Source of the DNA: Hassallia sp050875635
Lineage (GTDB): Bacteria > Cyanobacteriota > Cyanobacteriia > Cyanobacteriales > Nostocaceae
DNA length: 64,000 nucleotides
NCBI RefSeq assembly: GCF_050875635.1
Contig: NZ_JBPAOH010000015.1
Location: forward strand, 23,353-87,352
Direction: 5' to 3'
Shown: in pieces, positions 8,349 through 16,794 of the stretch
Position numbering within the stretch: the stretch's first letter is position 1
How the letters are laid out: each line of letters begins with the position of its first letter
Translations under genes and position numbers: made by a program
Notes under the pieces: generated by a model
What the model was told of the DNA's origin: nothing
Databases searched by the model: none
What the model saw: only the letters and a program-made list of their open reading frames with translations

Positions 8349-9044
8349 CTATTGAGATGCACTCGGTTCCTTAGTCGAGGAAGGTGAAGATTGCAAGACA
8401 CGTCCATCTAACTTGGTGGCTACATCCTTCACAGATACAGAAGGTTTATTTCCAGTCAAATATATAACCGCTGTCATTGCACCGACGCTGCTGCGGCGAA
8501 AGCTGACGACATCAAAATTTACAGGCATTTCTTGAACAGTTGCATCTAAGGAAAAACCCGAAGATGACTGTGCCAAATTATTCAATTCTGGAAGCGACTT
8601 GTACTTTAACACTTTCACTTCTTGACTTGATGGTAGTTTCTGCGCCAGTTTTTTTATCTGTTGCTCAAACTCTGGTTGCCGCGCTTTTTGGAGAGCAGCA
8701 TCGAATTGACCTTGTTGAGCCTGATTTGATAGCATACCCGTAAAGCCGATAACAACTTCCATCTTTTGCGGTTCTACAAAGGCAAAGAAGTTATTTAGCG
8801 GAAAATTATCTTTGATCAGTAACTGCTTGAAAGGTTCTAGTTTAGCAGCAATTTCCGCCTTCATGCTCGGTGGAAGTTCCTGAAACCCTGCTGGTAAGTC
8901 TTCTAATGTCAGTGCTGTCGCTTTTGCTGCGGTTTGTTCGGTAGCAGGTTGCGTGGTTTGAGTGGGCAAAGGAGCTGCTTGAGAGACAGAAGCTGTCAAA
9001 ATAGTACTGGTCAAAATAGACAACACAAAAGCGAGTTGCTTCAC
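8349..9044 (-). CDS. Secreted hypothetical protein
   Basis: About 231 residues if started at the GTG at 9044. That start has an AAGGA Shine-Dalgarno ten bases upstream and puts a clean signal peptide at the N-terminus (VKQLAFVLSILTSTILTA, cleavage near SQA-AP). An ATG at 9122 would add 26 basic residues ahead of the signal and is less likely. The mature protein has a Thr/Ala/Gln-rich linker, then a soluble domain (LEDLPAGFQELPPSMKAEI, FFAFVEPQKMEVVIGFTG) of unknown function. It is probably periplasmic. It is divergent from the branching enzyme downstream. Confidence 0.75.
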   Translation of the reverse strand: MKQLAFVLSILTSTILTASVSQAAPLPTQTTQPATEQTAAKATALTLEDLPAGFQELPPSMKAEIAAKLEPFKQLLIKDNFPLNNFFAFVEPQKMEVVIGFTGMLSNQAQQGQFDAALQKARQPEFEQQIKKLAQKLPSSQEVKVLKYKSLPELNNLAQSSSGFSLDATVQEMPVNFDVVSFRRSSVGAMTAVIYLTGNKPSVSVKDVATKLDGRVLQSSPSSTKEPSASQ

Positions 9045-9227
9045 TTGGAGAAAATTCCTTTTTTGTGAGAGAGTGCCTTTAATTAAGATAGACGAACATT
9101 TTCGCCTCTGGAGTAGCATCAATTAAAAAGAAATACCAAACACTGCTACGCTGCTGATATCTTAAAATATTGTTAAATTCTGCCTAATCCTTCACCTTCA
9201 ACTTACACGTACCACCCCGGAATTACT

Positions 9228-10817
9228 ATGGCTATCGGCTACGTTGCGCTTGTACTTCATGCACACCTGCCCTTCGTTCGTCACCCTGAAAGTGACTATG
9301 TGCTGGAGGAAGAATGGCTTTATGAAGCCATTACGGAAACATACATCCCTTTACTGAAAGTATTTGAAGGATTAAAACGAGACGGCATCGACTTTAAAAT
9401 CACTATGAGCATGACACCCCCTTTGGTGTCAATGCTGCGCGATCCGCTGCTGCAAGAACGTTATGACGCACACTTAAGTCAACTAGAAGAACTTATAGAA
9501 CTCGAAGTAGAGCATAATGTCCACAACGGGCATATGCGCTATTTAGCCGAGCATTACGCTACCGAATTCAACGAAGCGCGTCAGATATGGGAACGCTACA
9601 AAGGTGATTTGGTAACAGCTTTTAAGCAGTTCCAAGACTCTAACAACCTGGAAATTATAACATGCGGCGCGACTCACGGCTATTTGCCGCTGATGAAAAT
9701 GTATCCGGAGGCTGTATGGGCACAGATTAAGGTAGCTTGCGAACACTACGAGCAAACCTTTGGACGCCGACCGCGAGGGATTTGGTTGCCGGAATGCGCT
9801 TATTATGAAGGTTTGGAGCGGATGCTGGCTGATGCCGGTTTACGCTACTTCCTCACCGATGGACATGGGATTCTTTACGCTCGTCCGCGTCCCCGCTTTG
9901 GTAGCTATGCGCCAATTTTTACCGAAACTGGTGTAGCTGTCTTTGGACGCGATCATGAATCTTCGCAGCAGGTATGGTCATCGGAGGTGGGCTATCCTGG
10001 TGCGGCTGAATACCGCGAATTTTACAAAGATTTGGGCTGGGAAGCTGAATATGACTATATTAAGCCTTACATCATGCCCAACGGTCAACGTAAAAATACG
10101 GGTATTAAGTATCATAAAATTACCGGACGTGGCTTAGGTTTGTCAGATAAGGCGCTTTACGATCCATACTGGGCGCGGGAAAAGGCAGCAGAACACGCTG
10201 CGAACTTTATGTATAATCGCGAACGACAAGCTGAACATCTTCATGGTATAATGCAGCGTCCGCCAATTATCGTTTCGCCTTACGATGCGGAGTTATTTGG
10301 TCATTGGTGGTATGAGGGACCTTGGTTTATTGATTATCTGTTCCGCAAGTCATGGTATGACCAAAAAACATATCAAATGACGCATTTAGCAGATTATTTA
10401 AGGGCAGAACCGAATCAACAAGTTTGTCGTCCTTCGCAGTCGAGTTGGGGTTACAAAGGATTTCACGAGTATTGGTTGAACGAAACGAATGCGTGGATTT
10501 ACCCACATTTGCACAAAGCAACTGAGCGGATGATTGAGTTAGGACGATTGGAACCGGCTGATGAGTTGCAATGGAAAGCACTCAACCAAGCAGCGCGGGA
10601 ATTGCTGTTAGCGCAATCTTCCGACTGGGCATTTATTATGCGGACGGGAACGATGGTACCTTATGCAGTGAGAAGGACGCGATCGCACTTAATGCGTTTT
10701 AATAAGCTGTATGAAGAAATCAAAATCGGCAAAGTTGACAGCGGTTGGTTAGAAAAAGTCGAGATGATGGACAACATCTTCCCAGAAATCAACTATCGCG
10801 TTTATCGTCCTTTATAG
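9228..10817 (+). CDS. GH57 family 1,4-alpha-glucan branching enzyme
   Basis: A 529-residue glycoside hydrolase family 57 protein that forms alpha-1,6 branches in glycogen. The N-terminal GYVALVLHAHLPFVRHPE is the family signature. The nucleophile is Glu189 in GIWLPECAYYEG and the acid/base is Asp353 in SPYDAELFGHWWYEGP, spaced as in characterised GH57 branching enzymes. The C-terminal helical domain contains SSDWAFIMRTGT, also typical. It is a cytoplasmic enzyme. It sits alone, with a terminator just downstream, and a glucokinase is encoded about 3 kb further on. Confidence 0.92.
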   Translation: MAIGYVALVLHAHLPFVRHPESDYVLEEEWLYEAITETYIPLLKVFEGLKRDGIDFKITMSMTPPLVSMLRDPLLQERYDAHLSQLEELIELEVEHNVHNGHMRYLAEHYATEFNEARQIWERYKGDLVTAFKQFQDSNNLEIITCGATHGYLPLMKMYPEAVWAQIKVACEHYEQTFGRRPRGIWLPECAYYEGLERMLADAGLRYFLTDGHGILYARPRPRFGSYAPIFTETGVAVFGRDHESSQQVWSSEVGYPGAAEYREFYKDLGWEAEYDYIKPYIMPNGQRKNTGIKYHKITGRGLGLSDKALYDPYWAREKAAEHAANFMYNRERQAEHLHGIMQRPPIIVSPYDAELFGHWWYEGPWFIDYLFRKSWYDQKTYQMTHLADYLRAEPNQQVCRPSQSSWGYKGFHEYWLNETNAWIYPHLHKATERMIELGRLEPADELQWKALNQAARELLLAQSSDWAFIMRTGTMVPYAVRRTRSHLMRFNKLYEEIKIGKVDSGWLEKVEMMDNIFPEINYRVYRPL

Positions 10818-10840
10818 TATTGCACTAGACTATGCACTCA

Positions 10841-10877
10841 AATCCCCGACTTCTTAAAGAAATCGGGGATTTTGTTT
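10841..10877 (+). terminator. Rho-independent terminator of the branching enzyme gene
   Basis: A stem AATCCCCGA / TCGGGGATT with an AT-rich loop is followed by ttttgttttt. The CCCCGACTT core resembles dispersed hairpins at 32575 and 52652, so the terminator may itself be a repeat copy. Confidence 0.75.
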
Positions 10878-11168
10878 TTCACTTGTGGGAATACTAAAAG
10901 TAGCAATTTAGGTCATGTACCAAAAGGAATTCGTACAAGGGCAATAAGCAAGACCGAAAAGCAGCGTCAGCGAGAACGCGAATTGAAGGTACTTTGGAGT
11001 CATTCACGAGGGACAAGTTACAAAATAGGTAGTAAGTATGTGAGTGAAATGGAATTTATAAACGAAGAAAAAAGACGGCATGAAGAGTATCAAAATGCAA
11101 TTAAATCTCGAAAATCTCTAAATGAGCTAGTTGATTTAGCTTTAGAAACTTGGCTAAAAAGGCTATAA
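10872..11168 (+). CDS. Doubtful small hypothetical protein
   Basis: An open frame of up to 98 residues with only a TTG start lying inside the T-run of the preceding terminator, so the true start is unclear. The C-terminal half is charged and helical (EMEFINEEKRRHEEYQNAI) and ends in SLNELVDLALETWLKRL, which looks like a genuine short helical protein. It may be a fragment or a small protein starting internally. No family is recognised. Confidence 0.3.
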   Translation: MFFTCGNTKSSNLGHVPKGIRTRAISKTEKQRQRERELKVLWSHSRGTSYKIGSKYVSEMEFINEEKRRHEEYQNAIKSRKSLNELVDLALETWLKRL

Positions 11169-11224
11169 AGAAAACAACACTCACGTCCCTAGCAATATGT
11201 AAGTTTTGATAAAGAGTAAAAACT

Positions 11225-11461
11225 ATGTCTATGTCTTGGCAAGAATTACGCAAAGAAGCATATGGCTTATCGGTAAGCGACAGATTAGCCTTAGTAGAAG
11301 CAATTATTCGATCGCTTCAAAATGAACTCAGACCCCGACCAGCAGCATCAGATGAAGTATGGGAACGACTGCGTGGTAGCCTGAAAACAGATGCACCACC
11401 CGCAACTGATGACGAAGTTGAGGCTATGTTAGAACAACGACGCGAGGAGAAATACCTTTAA
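11225..11461 (+). CDS. Putative antitoxin of interrupted PIN toxin
   Basis: A 78-residue helical acidic protein (SWQELRKEAYGLSVSDRLALVEAIIRSL) ending in DDEVEAMLEQRREEKYL, the layout of small antitoxins preceding PIN-domain toxins. Its stop codon overlaps the toxin's ATG (TAATG), so the two were translated together. The frame is intact while the toxin is broken, as expected if only the toxin could be lost without harm. Confidence 0.7.
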   Translation: MSMSWQELRKEAYGLSVSDRLALVEAIIRSLQNELRPRPAASDEVWERLRGSLKTDAPPATDDEVEAMLEQRREEKYL

Positions 11462-11539
11462 TGCGGGTATTGCTAGATACCAATATTCTTTTAGATTTTT
11501 TACTACAACGACAGCCATTCTTTACCGATGCTGACGCTG

Positions 11540-11657
11540 TTAGGACTTACGCACAAAGACCAGAAAACGAACCACAAAGACACGAAGGACACGTTCGCCC
11601 TTGGCGTCTCCGAAGGAGAAGGAATAAGAGTTGCAGAGAGTTTTTGCGTAAGTCCTG
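11540..11657. mobile_element. AGGACTTACGCA-type MITE in PIN gene
   Basis: A 118-base element with perfect 12-base terminal inverted repeats AGGACTTACGCA / TGCGTAAGTCCT, flanked by GCTG on both sides (11536-11539 and 11658-11661). The interior (aaaacgaaccacaaagacac) resembles a second copy at 59354-59439. It has no coding capacity, so it would be moved by a transposase encoded elsewhere. Confidence 0.85.
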
Positions 11658-11723
11658 GCTGTAATACAAACTATCAGATCCGGGCAGGTTCAAGAGGGTG
11701 TTTATAAAATAATTCTTAAACCT

Positions 11724-11831
11724 GTAGGGTGCGTTATAGCGATCGCTTAACGCACCGAATTTTTGGTGCGTTACGGCTCAAAATATATTGTAAACAACCC
11801 CAAATATCTATTGAGCCGTAACACACCCTAC
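11724..11831. repeat. GTAGGGTGCGTTA inverted-repeat element
   Basis: Ends in gtagggtgcgtta and taacacaccctac as inverted repeats, with internal pairings (taacgcaccgaa/ttggtgcgtta and ttacggctcaa/ttgagccgtaa). It belongs to the family seen at 51228-51358. Confidence 0.75.
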
Positions 11832-11833
11832 TT

Positions 11834-11958
11834 AATATTAGGCGTTGCTGAATCGCGGTATGAATCTAGATGTAGAGACGCGATATATCGCGTCTCTACA
11901 AGGGTTTTGAGATTACACAAAATCATTTTCATACATGAAATCAGCAACGCCTAATATT
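11834..11958. mobile_element. AATATTAGGCGTTGCTGA MITE
   Basis: Perfect 18-base terminal inverted repeats (AATATTAGGCGTTGCTGA and its complement) bound a 125-base noncoding element. The termini look like those of transposase-bearing insertion sequences of cyanobacteria, so this is probably a deletion derivative. It contains a 28-base GTAGAGACG palindrome at 11872-11899. Confidence 0.8.
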
Positions 11959-12357
11959 TTATTTATAAACACGCTCCAAGGCTACATAACAGCAACAACC
12001 TTAACTGATATTTTTTACATTGCGAAAAAGTCAAAGAAGGCACAGATAGCAAAGCAGTATGTTTCAGATTTATTGACAACCATGCAAGTGTGTACAGTTG
12101 ACCGCAGTATTTTAGAGGCAGCAATTTCATCGAGCTTACCGGATTTTGAAGATGCGGTGCAGTTAGCTTGTGCAATTTCTGAAAATCTCAACGCAATTAT
12201 CACCCGCGATTTTAAAGGTTTTGCTGGTGCTACTGTAGCGATTTTATCAGCAAGTGAGTTTGTTTCTCGTTTGTCCTCAGACTCTTAAAAATTTAGTACT
12301 ATAAGCGTAAATACTTATATAGCAATTCTCCTTTGATGGTGAAATTAGTGCGTATTT

Positions 12358-12385
12358 GTAGGGACAATTCATGAATTGTCCCTAC
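12358..12385. repeat. GTAGGGACAATTC palindrome
   Basis: A perfect 28-base palindrome (arms gtagggacaattca) in the gap between the PIN remnant and the phosphatase gene. A related palindrome with the same ATTCATGAAT centre is at 46761-46788. Confidence 0.8.
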
Positions 12386-12536
12386 ACGAACGCTCGCTCA
12401 TGTATTGTACACAACACTTGACCGCTATAATTCGCGCTACACATCCGGCTGACCACGAAAATATATTAAATTAAAAGTCCGTACATACGTACCTTATTTA
12501 TATAGTCGCGAATTTTCATCGCCTCGATATTGCCGC

Positions 12537-13184
12537 ATGACTCAAATTGTCTGGATTGCAAGACACGCTAACCGTCTTGACTTTGTAAACCCTGATTGGT
12601 TTCTCACTGCCGAACGACGTTACGATCCACCGTTGTCTGATGATGGTATGGTGCAAGCGCAGCAGCTAGCTAACCGACTGAAGCACGAAAAAATTAAACA
12701 TATTTTCGCTTCTCCCTTTTTGCGAACCGTGCAAACGGCAAACGCAGTTGCAGAAGTTCTCGATTTGCCGATTAAATTAGAAACGGGTTTGAGCGAGTGG
12801 CTTAATCCAGCTTGGATGACAGAAGAACCAGTAAAGCTACCTACTCGACTGCTAGCCGAATTATTCCCCAGAATTGATATTAGCTACACTCCGCGCATTG
12901 CTGCCAACTATCCAGAAACTCGCGAACAAGTGCGATCGCGTTCTGGACAAACTGCCAGATGCTTGTCTACTGAATTCCTTCCAGAGCATATCTTACTTGT
13001 GGCACATGGCGCATCTGTATTGGGTGCGGCAATGGGTTTAGTCGGTGAGATTGCCAAAACAGAGGTGAAAGCTTCTCTGTGTTCGTTGGTGAAAGTGGTG
13101 CGTGAAGAACCAGAATGGTTATTAGAACTAAAAGGAGATACATCTCATTTAAGTGAGATAGAAGAAGTAATCAGGTTTAATTAA
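12537..13184 (+). CDS. Histidine phosphatase family protein
   Basis: A 215-residue member of the phosphoglycerate-mutase-like superfamily. The phospho-acceptor His is in WIARHANR, where the usual RHG is RHA, and the second catalytic His is in LLVAHGASV. ASPFLRTVQTA carries the conserved Arg. This is a cytoplasmic, cofactor-independent phosphatase fold; the substrate is not evident. It ends just before a G-rich heptad array, and glk lies 223 bases downstream on the same strand. Confidence 0.85.
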   Translation: MTQIVWIARHANRLDFVNPDWFLTAERRYDPPLSDDGMVQAQQLANRLKHEKIKHIFASPFLRTVQTANAVAEVLDLPIKLETGLSEWLNPAWMTEEPVKLPTRLLAELFPRIDISYTPRIAANYPETREQVRSRSGQTARCLSTEFLPEHILLVAHGASVLGAAMGLVGEIAKTEVKASLCSLVKVVREEPEWLLELKGDTSHLSEIEEVIRFN

Positions 13185-13190
13185 ATTGGG

Positions 13191-13330
13191 GAATGGGGCA
13201 TTGGGCATAGGGCATTGGGCATAGGGCATAGGGCATTGGGCATTGGGCATTGGGAAAAAGAATTATTTTTTTTAACGCTTTACCCTTTACCTCTTCTTCT
13301 AGCCCAATGCCCCATGCCCTATGACGGCAG
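13191..13330. repeat. Heptad array pair (GGGCATN) with AT-rich core
   Basis: About nine 7-base units of the type gggcatt/gggcata (13191-13254) are followed by an AT-rich core (aaaaagaattatttttttt). A complementary C-rich array (gcccaatgccccatgcccta) follows. The whole can fold into a long irregular hairpin. Sister elements are at 34243 and 50093. Confidence 0.85.
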
Positions 13331-13407
13331 GTGCTCCACTTGGGGAGACCCCAAGACCGCACTGCCTCCCCAATGCGCTAATCTAAAATCTAAAATCCAA
13401 AATAGCT

Positions 13408-14433
13408 ATGACATTACTATTAGCAGGGGACATCGGCGGGACAAAAACGATTTTGCGACTGGTGGAAGCATCGGATTCATCAAAGTTGCATACTATTTCT
13501 GAGGAACGTTATCGCAGTGCTGATTTTCCTGATTTGGTGCCGATGGTAAGGCAGTTTTTGGCAAAAGCGAATACATCAACACCAGAAAAGGCTTGTTTTG
13601 CGATCGCAGGTCCGGTAGTCAAGAATACCGCAAAGTTGACTAATTTAGCTTGGTTCTTGGATATTCAACGTTTACAACAAGAATTGGATATCGCTCATAT
13701 TTCTCTCATCAATGACTTTGCGGCGGTTGGCTATGGCATTCTCGGTTTAAACAAACAAGACTTGCACACTTTGCAAGTTGGCAAATTTCAACCGACGGCA
13801 CCGATTGCGATTCTTGGTGCCGGTACCGGTTTAGGACAAGGTTTTTTGATGAAGCAGCAAGACAAATATCAAGTCTTTCCTTCAGAAGGTGGACATGCTG
13901 ATTTTGCCCCTCGTACTGAGTTAGAGTTTCAGCTTTTGAAACACTTGCTGATTAAACACGATATCCAGCGCGTTTCTGTGGAAAGAGTCGTTTCTGGTCA
14001 AGGTATTGTAGCAATTTATCAATTTTTGCGCGATCGCAAAATACACCGCGAATCACCAGAAATCGCTGAAGTTGTCAGAACTTGGGAACAAGAGGCAGGA
14101 CAGCAAGAAAAAAGTGTCGATCCTGGGGCAGCGATTGGTAATGCGGCACTTCAAGGAAGCGATCGCTTGTCGGAACAAACTATGCAAATGTTTGTCGAAG
14201 CTTACGGCGCAGAAGCTGGAAATCTTGCCCTGAAACTTTTACCATACGGCGGTTTATACGTTGCTGGTGGCATTGCTACGAAAATTCTCCCTTTACTCCA
14301 AGATGGTAGGTTTTTGTTGACTTTCACGCAAAAAGGCAGAATGCGAAGCCTCCTCGAAGATATACCGATGCATATTGTTCTTAATCAACAGGTGGGACTA
14401 ATCGGTGCTGCTTTGCACGCAGTTGGGTTATAA
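13408..14433 (+). CDS. glk: Glucokinase
   Basis: A 341-residue glucokinase of the bacterial Glk (non-ROK) family that phosphorylates glucose to glucose 6-phosphate with ATP. It opens with the phosphate-binding AGDIGGTKT. The glucose site is visible in LINDFAAVGYG, with the catalytic Asp, and ATP contacts in ILGAGTGLGQG. FPSEGGHADFAP and LYVAGGIATKI are conserved late motifs. It is cytoplasmic and feeds glycolysis, the oxidative pentose phosphate pathway and glycogen turnover. The start is taken at the ATG after a repeat-filled leader. It is probably transcribed alone. Confidence 0.92.
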   Translation: MTLLLAGDIGGTKTILRLVEASDSSKLHTISEERYRSADFPDLVPMVRQFLAKANTSTPEKACFAIAGPVVKNTAKLTNLAWFLDIQRLQQELDIAHISLINDFAAVGYGILGLNKQDLHTLQVGKFQPTAPIAILGAGTGLGQGFLMKQQDKYQVFPSEGGHADFAPRTELEFQLLKHLLIKHDIQRVSVERVVSGQGIVAIYQFLRDRKIHRESPEIAEVVRTWEQEAGQQEKSVDPGAAIGNAALQGSDRLSEQTMQMFVEAYGAEAGNLALKLLPYGGLYVAGGIATKILPLLQDGRFLLTFTQKGRMRSLLEDIPMHIVLNQQVGLIGAALHAVGL

Positions 14434-14478
14434 CAGCTAGCAGCATAAGTAGTATTAGCATCTCCAAAAGCAAAAACT

Positions 14479-15078
14479 ATGACAATTAAAGTTTTCTTGC
14501 CATTAATCGCTGCCGCAACTTTTGTCAGCAGTACATATACGGTAGTTGAAGCGCGTAAACCTCAACTTGCGGTTTCTCAAGCGCAAACAAGCGAATCTCA
14601 GGCATCGCAATGGAAATTATTCACCGCACCAGACGGACGTTTTACCGTTTTAATGCCAGGAATGCCCAAAAGAGTCACCCAAACTCAAAAAACATTCATG
14701 GGAGAAATTAATTTAGAAGTCTTTCTCGGACAACCACCAAAGCAGGAAGTAGCTTATGTAGTTGCTTTTAATGACTTTCCGCATAGTTATGGTCAAATGA
14801 CCAATCCTCAAGAAATCCTCAATAATGCACAGGAAATGGCTTTAAAAACTACGCAAAGTAATTTAATTGCAGCGCGAGATATTCGTAGTTCTAACGGTCA
14901 TCCAGGCAAAGAAATTGAGTATGTAAATTCTGGTGGCAAAATCACCAGAAATAGAATGTATTTCGCTGAGGGACGCTTGTATCAAGTAATGGTGATAACA
15001 ACTAAAAGGCAGCAAAAGTATTTAGCAAAAAGCATTACGGGGTATTTAAATTCCTTTAATGTCGTATTGCAAAAGTGA
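14479..15078 (+). CDS. Secreted hypothetical protein
   Basis: A 199-residue protein with a signal peptide (KVFLPLIAAATFVSSTYTVV, cleavage near VEA-RK), then a single soluble domain from about residue 45 (WKLFTAPDGRFTVLMPGMPK). That pattern of conserved Phe, Gly and Pro is seen in small periplasmic proteins of cyanobacteria. There are no Cys residues or catalytic motifs. It lies 45 bases after glk and may share its transcript. Function unknown. Confidence 0.75.
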   Translation: MTIKVFLPLIAAATFVSSTYTVVEARKPQLAVSQAQTSESQASQWKLFTAPDGRFTVLMPGMPKRVTQTQKTFMGEINLEVFLGQPPKQEVAYVVAFNDFPHSYGQMTNPQEILNNAQEMALKTTQSNLIAARDIRSSNGHPGKEIEYVNSGGKITRNRMYFAEGRLYQVMVITTKRQQKYLAKSITGYLNSFNVVLQK

Positions 15079-15087
15079 GATGATGTT

Positions 15088-15146
15088 CGTAGTAAGGACT
15101 GAAGTCCTTATCTTAGAAGATGAGGACTTCAGTCCTCACTACGAAC
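15088..15146. repeat. Inverted repeat (GTTCGTAGTAAGGACT hairpin)
   Basis: The arms gttcgtagtaaggactgaag and their near complement (cttcagtcctcactacgaac) form a strong hairpin between the secreted protein and Uma2 genes. It has the look of a dispersed repeat and may also terminate transcription. Confidence 0.75.
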
Positions 15147-15167
15147 TTATCAAAGCAGAGGTAACTT

Positions 15168-15809
15168 ATGAGCGAACTACAAACAAAATTACCAACTGAT
15201 ATTTGGGTTACAGCGACTTGGGATGAATATATTCAGACAATTGAGAATCCGGCTTACGAAAAAGCCAAGGGCTACTACCACAATGGACAAATGAGGATTG
15301 AAATGGCACCACTAGGTAATGACCACGCTAGCGACCACACTGTTATCATATTTGCTGTTAATTTGTTTGCCAGCATTAAAGGCATTGCTTTAAATGGCAA
15401 AGATAACTGTACCTACCGCAAGACAGGTATTAAAGATGCTCAACCTGATGTATCTTACTACATTGGTGAAAACGCTGATGTCATTCCTTACGGAACTTCA
15501 ATTATTAGCTTAGATATATATCCAGCGCCGACTTTAGCAATAGAAGTTGCTAATACTTCCCTTGCTGACGATAAAGGTGAAAAACGACTGTTGTATGAGG
15601 ATTTAGGACTAGGAGAATACTGGATTCTCGATGTGCAAAATGTCCAAGTTATTGCTTTTGCTATCGAAAATAATGGTAGTAGACGAATTACGCAATCTCT
15701 GGTATTACCTGGATTAGAAATTTCCCTATTAAATGATGCTTTGCAGCGTACTCGTCAGATGAATCAATCTCAAGTTGGTGCTTGGTTATTAAGTGAATTT
15801 CAAAAATAA
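15168..15809 (+). CDS. Uma2 family endonuclease-like protein
   Basis: A 213-residue Uma2 (DUF820) protein, the third in the window and only distantly similar to the two at 938-2328. The family core is clear: YEKAKGYYHNGQMRIEM at the start, QPDVSYYIG, PTLAIEVANTSLADDKGEK (Asp, Glu and Lys of the PD-(D/E)XK fold) and GEYWILDV. A Shine-Dalgarno-like AGAGG precedes the ATG. No functional partner is visible nearby. Confidence 0.85.
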   Translation: MSELQTKLPTDIWVTATWDEYIQTIENPAYEKAKGYYHNGQMRIEMAPLGNDHASDHTVIIFAVNLFASIKGIALNGKDNCTYRKTGIKDAQPDVSYYIGENADVIPYGTSIISLDIYPAPTLAIEVANTSLADDKGEKRLLYEDLGLGEYWILDVQNVQVIAFAIENNGSRRITQSLVLPGLEISLLNDALQRTRQMNQSQVGAWLLSEFQK

Positions 15810-15889
15810 TGCTGATTTGCGGTTTATTCAAAAAGGTGCAAGAGATAAGTTATCATAATCCAGCGACAATAGACTTGTTTTGTAAAAAA

Positions 15890-16747
15890 TTACATCGCCA
15901 ATCGCCGATTTCCATACCATTGGCTCAAATCATCCTCAATCGCCTCAAGAATCGCGATCGCCTCAGTTATTGATTTTGCATCGGCAGCTAAAAGTGCAAA
16001 CGCTCGCTCAACCCGTTGTTGATAGTTAGAAGGGCAAATAGCAAACGTATTCGCAACTGCCACAGCACCCTTTTCATTCAACAGGTAATCTTCATTGAGT
16101 GCGAATAACACCTGATTAATACACGCCACACTGCGGAAACAACAACCTGCTGCGTAAGCAACATCATCGCGTGCGATCGCCTTTTTTGCAACAAACAGCG
16201 AGAAACTTATTTCCCAGGCAAAAGTATCAATAGTTGCTTGTTTCAGTTGAACTGGATAGGGCTTTGTTTTTGCCTTCAAAGCTTCTAAAATACCATCAGG
16301 ATCGAAAAGTGGCTGACAAATAGCAACTTCCCCCATATAAATCGAGGACACAAAGCCGTGAGGATGTCCTGGTTGATAATCAATAGTAATTTGTCCGGCA
16401 TGGCAATCATCAATCACACGATTGACCTTCGCCAAATCGCGATAGAGAAAATCTACAGCTACACCTTCCACCTTTAGCCAAGCGCCACCGTTAATCCACT
16501 TTCCCCATTCTCCAATCGCAGTAACCAAATTTAGGCGATGGTTATCATCAAGCTCAGAGGCGAGGCGATTTAAAGCAATTATATCAGGTGGGTTTTCCCG
16601 ATTGTAATAAATCCCCAAATCCACATCTGACTTGTTAGTATGGTTGCCCCGTGCCCGTGAACCTCCTAATGTAATAGCTATAATTCCCTTAATTGAGTGC
16701 AAACTACAAACAATACGATTAATGAAATGGGGCAATTCCTTATTCAT
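15890..16747 (-). CDS. Nucleotidyltransferase domain protein
   Basis: A 285-residue protein with a DNA polymerase beta-like nucleotidyltransferase core near the N-terminus: GGSRARGNHTNKSDVDLG provides the GGS and DxD residues that bind nucleotide and metal. The C-terminal half is helical (FAWEISFSLFVAKKAIARDD), as in aminoglycoside nucleotidyltransferase-like proteins that modify small molecules. The substrate cannot be told from the sequence. It is convergent with the Uma2 gene and 47 bases from the solute-binding protein gene on the same strand. Confidence 0.8.
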   Translation of the reverse strand: MNKELPHFINRIVCSLHSIKGIIAITLGGSRARGNHTNKSDVDLGIYYNRENPPDIIALNRLASELDDNHRLNLVTAIGEWGKWINGGAWLKVEGVAVDFLYRDLAKVNRVIDDCHAGQITIDYQPGHPHGFVSSIYMGEVAICQPLFDPDGILEALKAKTKPYPVQLKQATIDTFAWEISFSLFVAKKAIARDDVAYAAGCCFRSVACINQVLFALNEDYLLNEKGAVAVANTFAICPSNYQQRVERAFALLAADAKSITEAIAILEAIEDDLSQWYGNRRLAM

Positions 16748-16794
16748 AAAGTGATTTTACATTTGTTTACATACATTGAATTTTTATCACCGAC

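Larger units (their letters stand above)
11694..11976. mobile_element. Composite nested element in PIN gene
   Basis: A 283-base insert with imperfect terminal inverted repeats GAGGGTGTTTATAAA / TTTATAAACACGCTC, flanked by CAA on both sides (11691-11693 and 11977-11979). Inside lie, in series, a GTAGGGTGCGTTA repeat (11724-11831) and a second MITE (11834-11958). The latter carries a GTAGAGACG palindrome at 11872-11899. Confidence 0.75.
11461..12288 (+). pseudogene. PIN-domain toxin gene split by two insertion elements
   Basis: Three collinear exon-like pieces remain: 11461-11539 (MRVLLDTNILLDFLLQRQPF onwards), 11661-11693 (VIQTIRSGQVQ) and 11980-12288 (GYITATTLTDIFYIAKK to the stop). Removing the elements at 11540-11657 and 11694-11976 together with one copy of each short flanking duplication (GCTG and CAA) restores one continuous frame of about 139 codons, the same length as the intact PIN toxin at 7585. 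All pieces keep conserved acidic residues (DTNILLD, DFEDAVQLA, TRDFKGF). As it stands, translation ends in the first insert. Confidence 0.88.
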
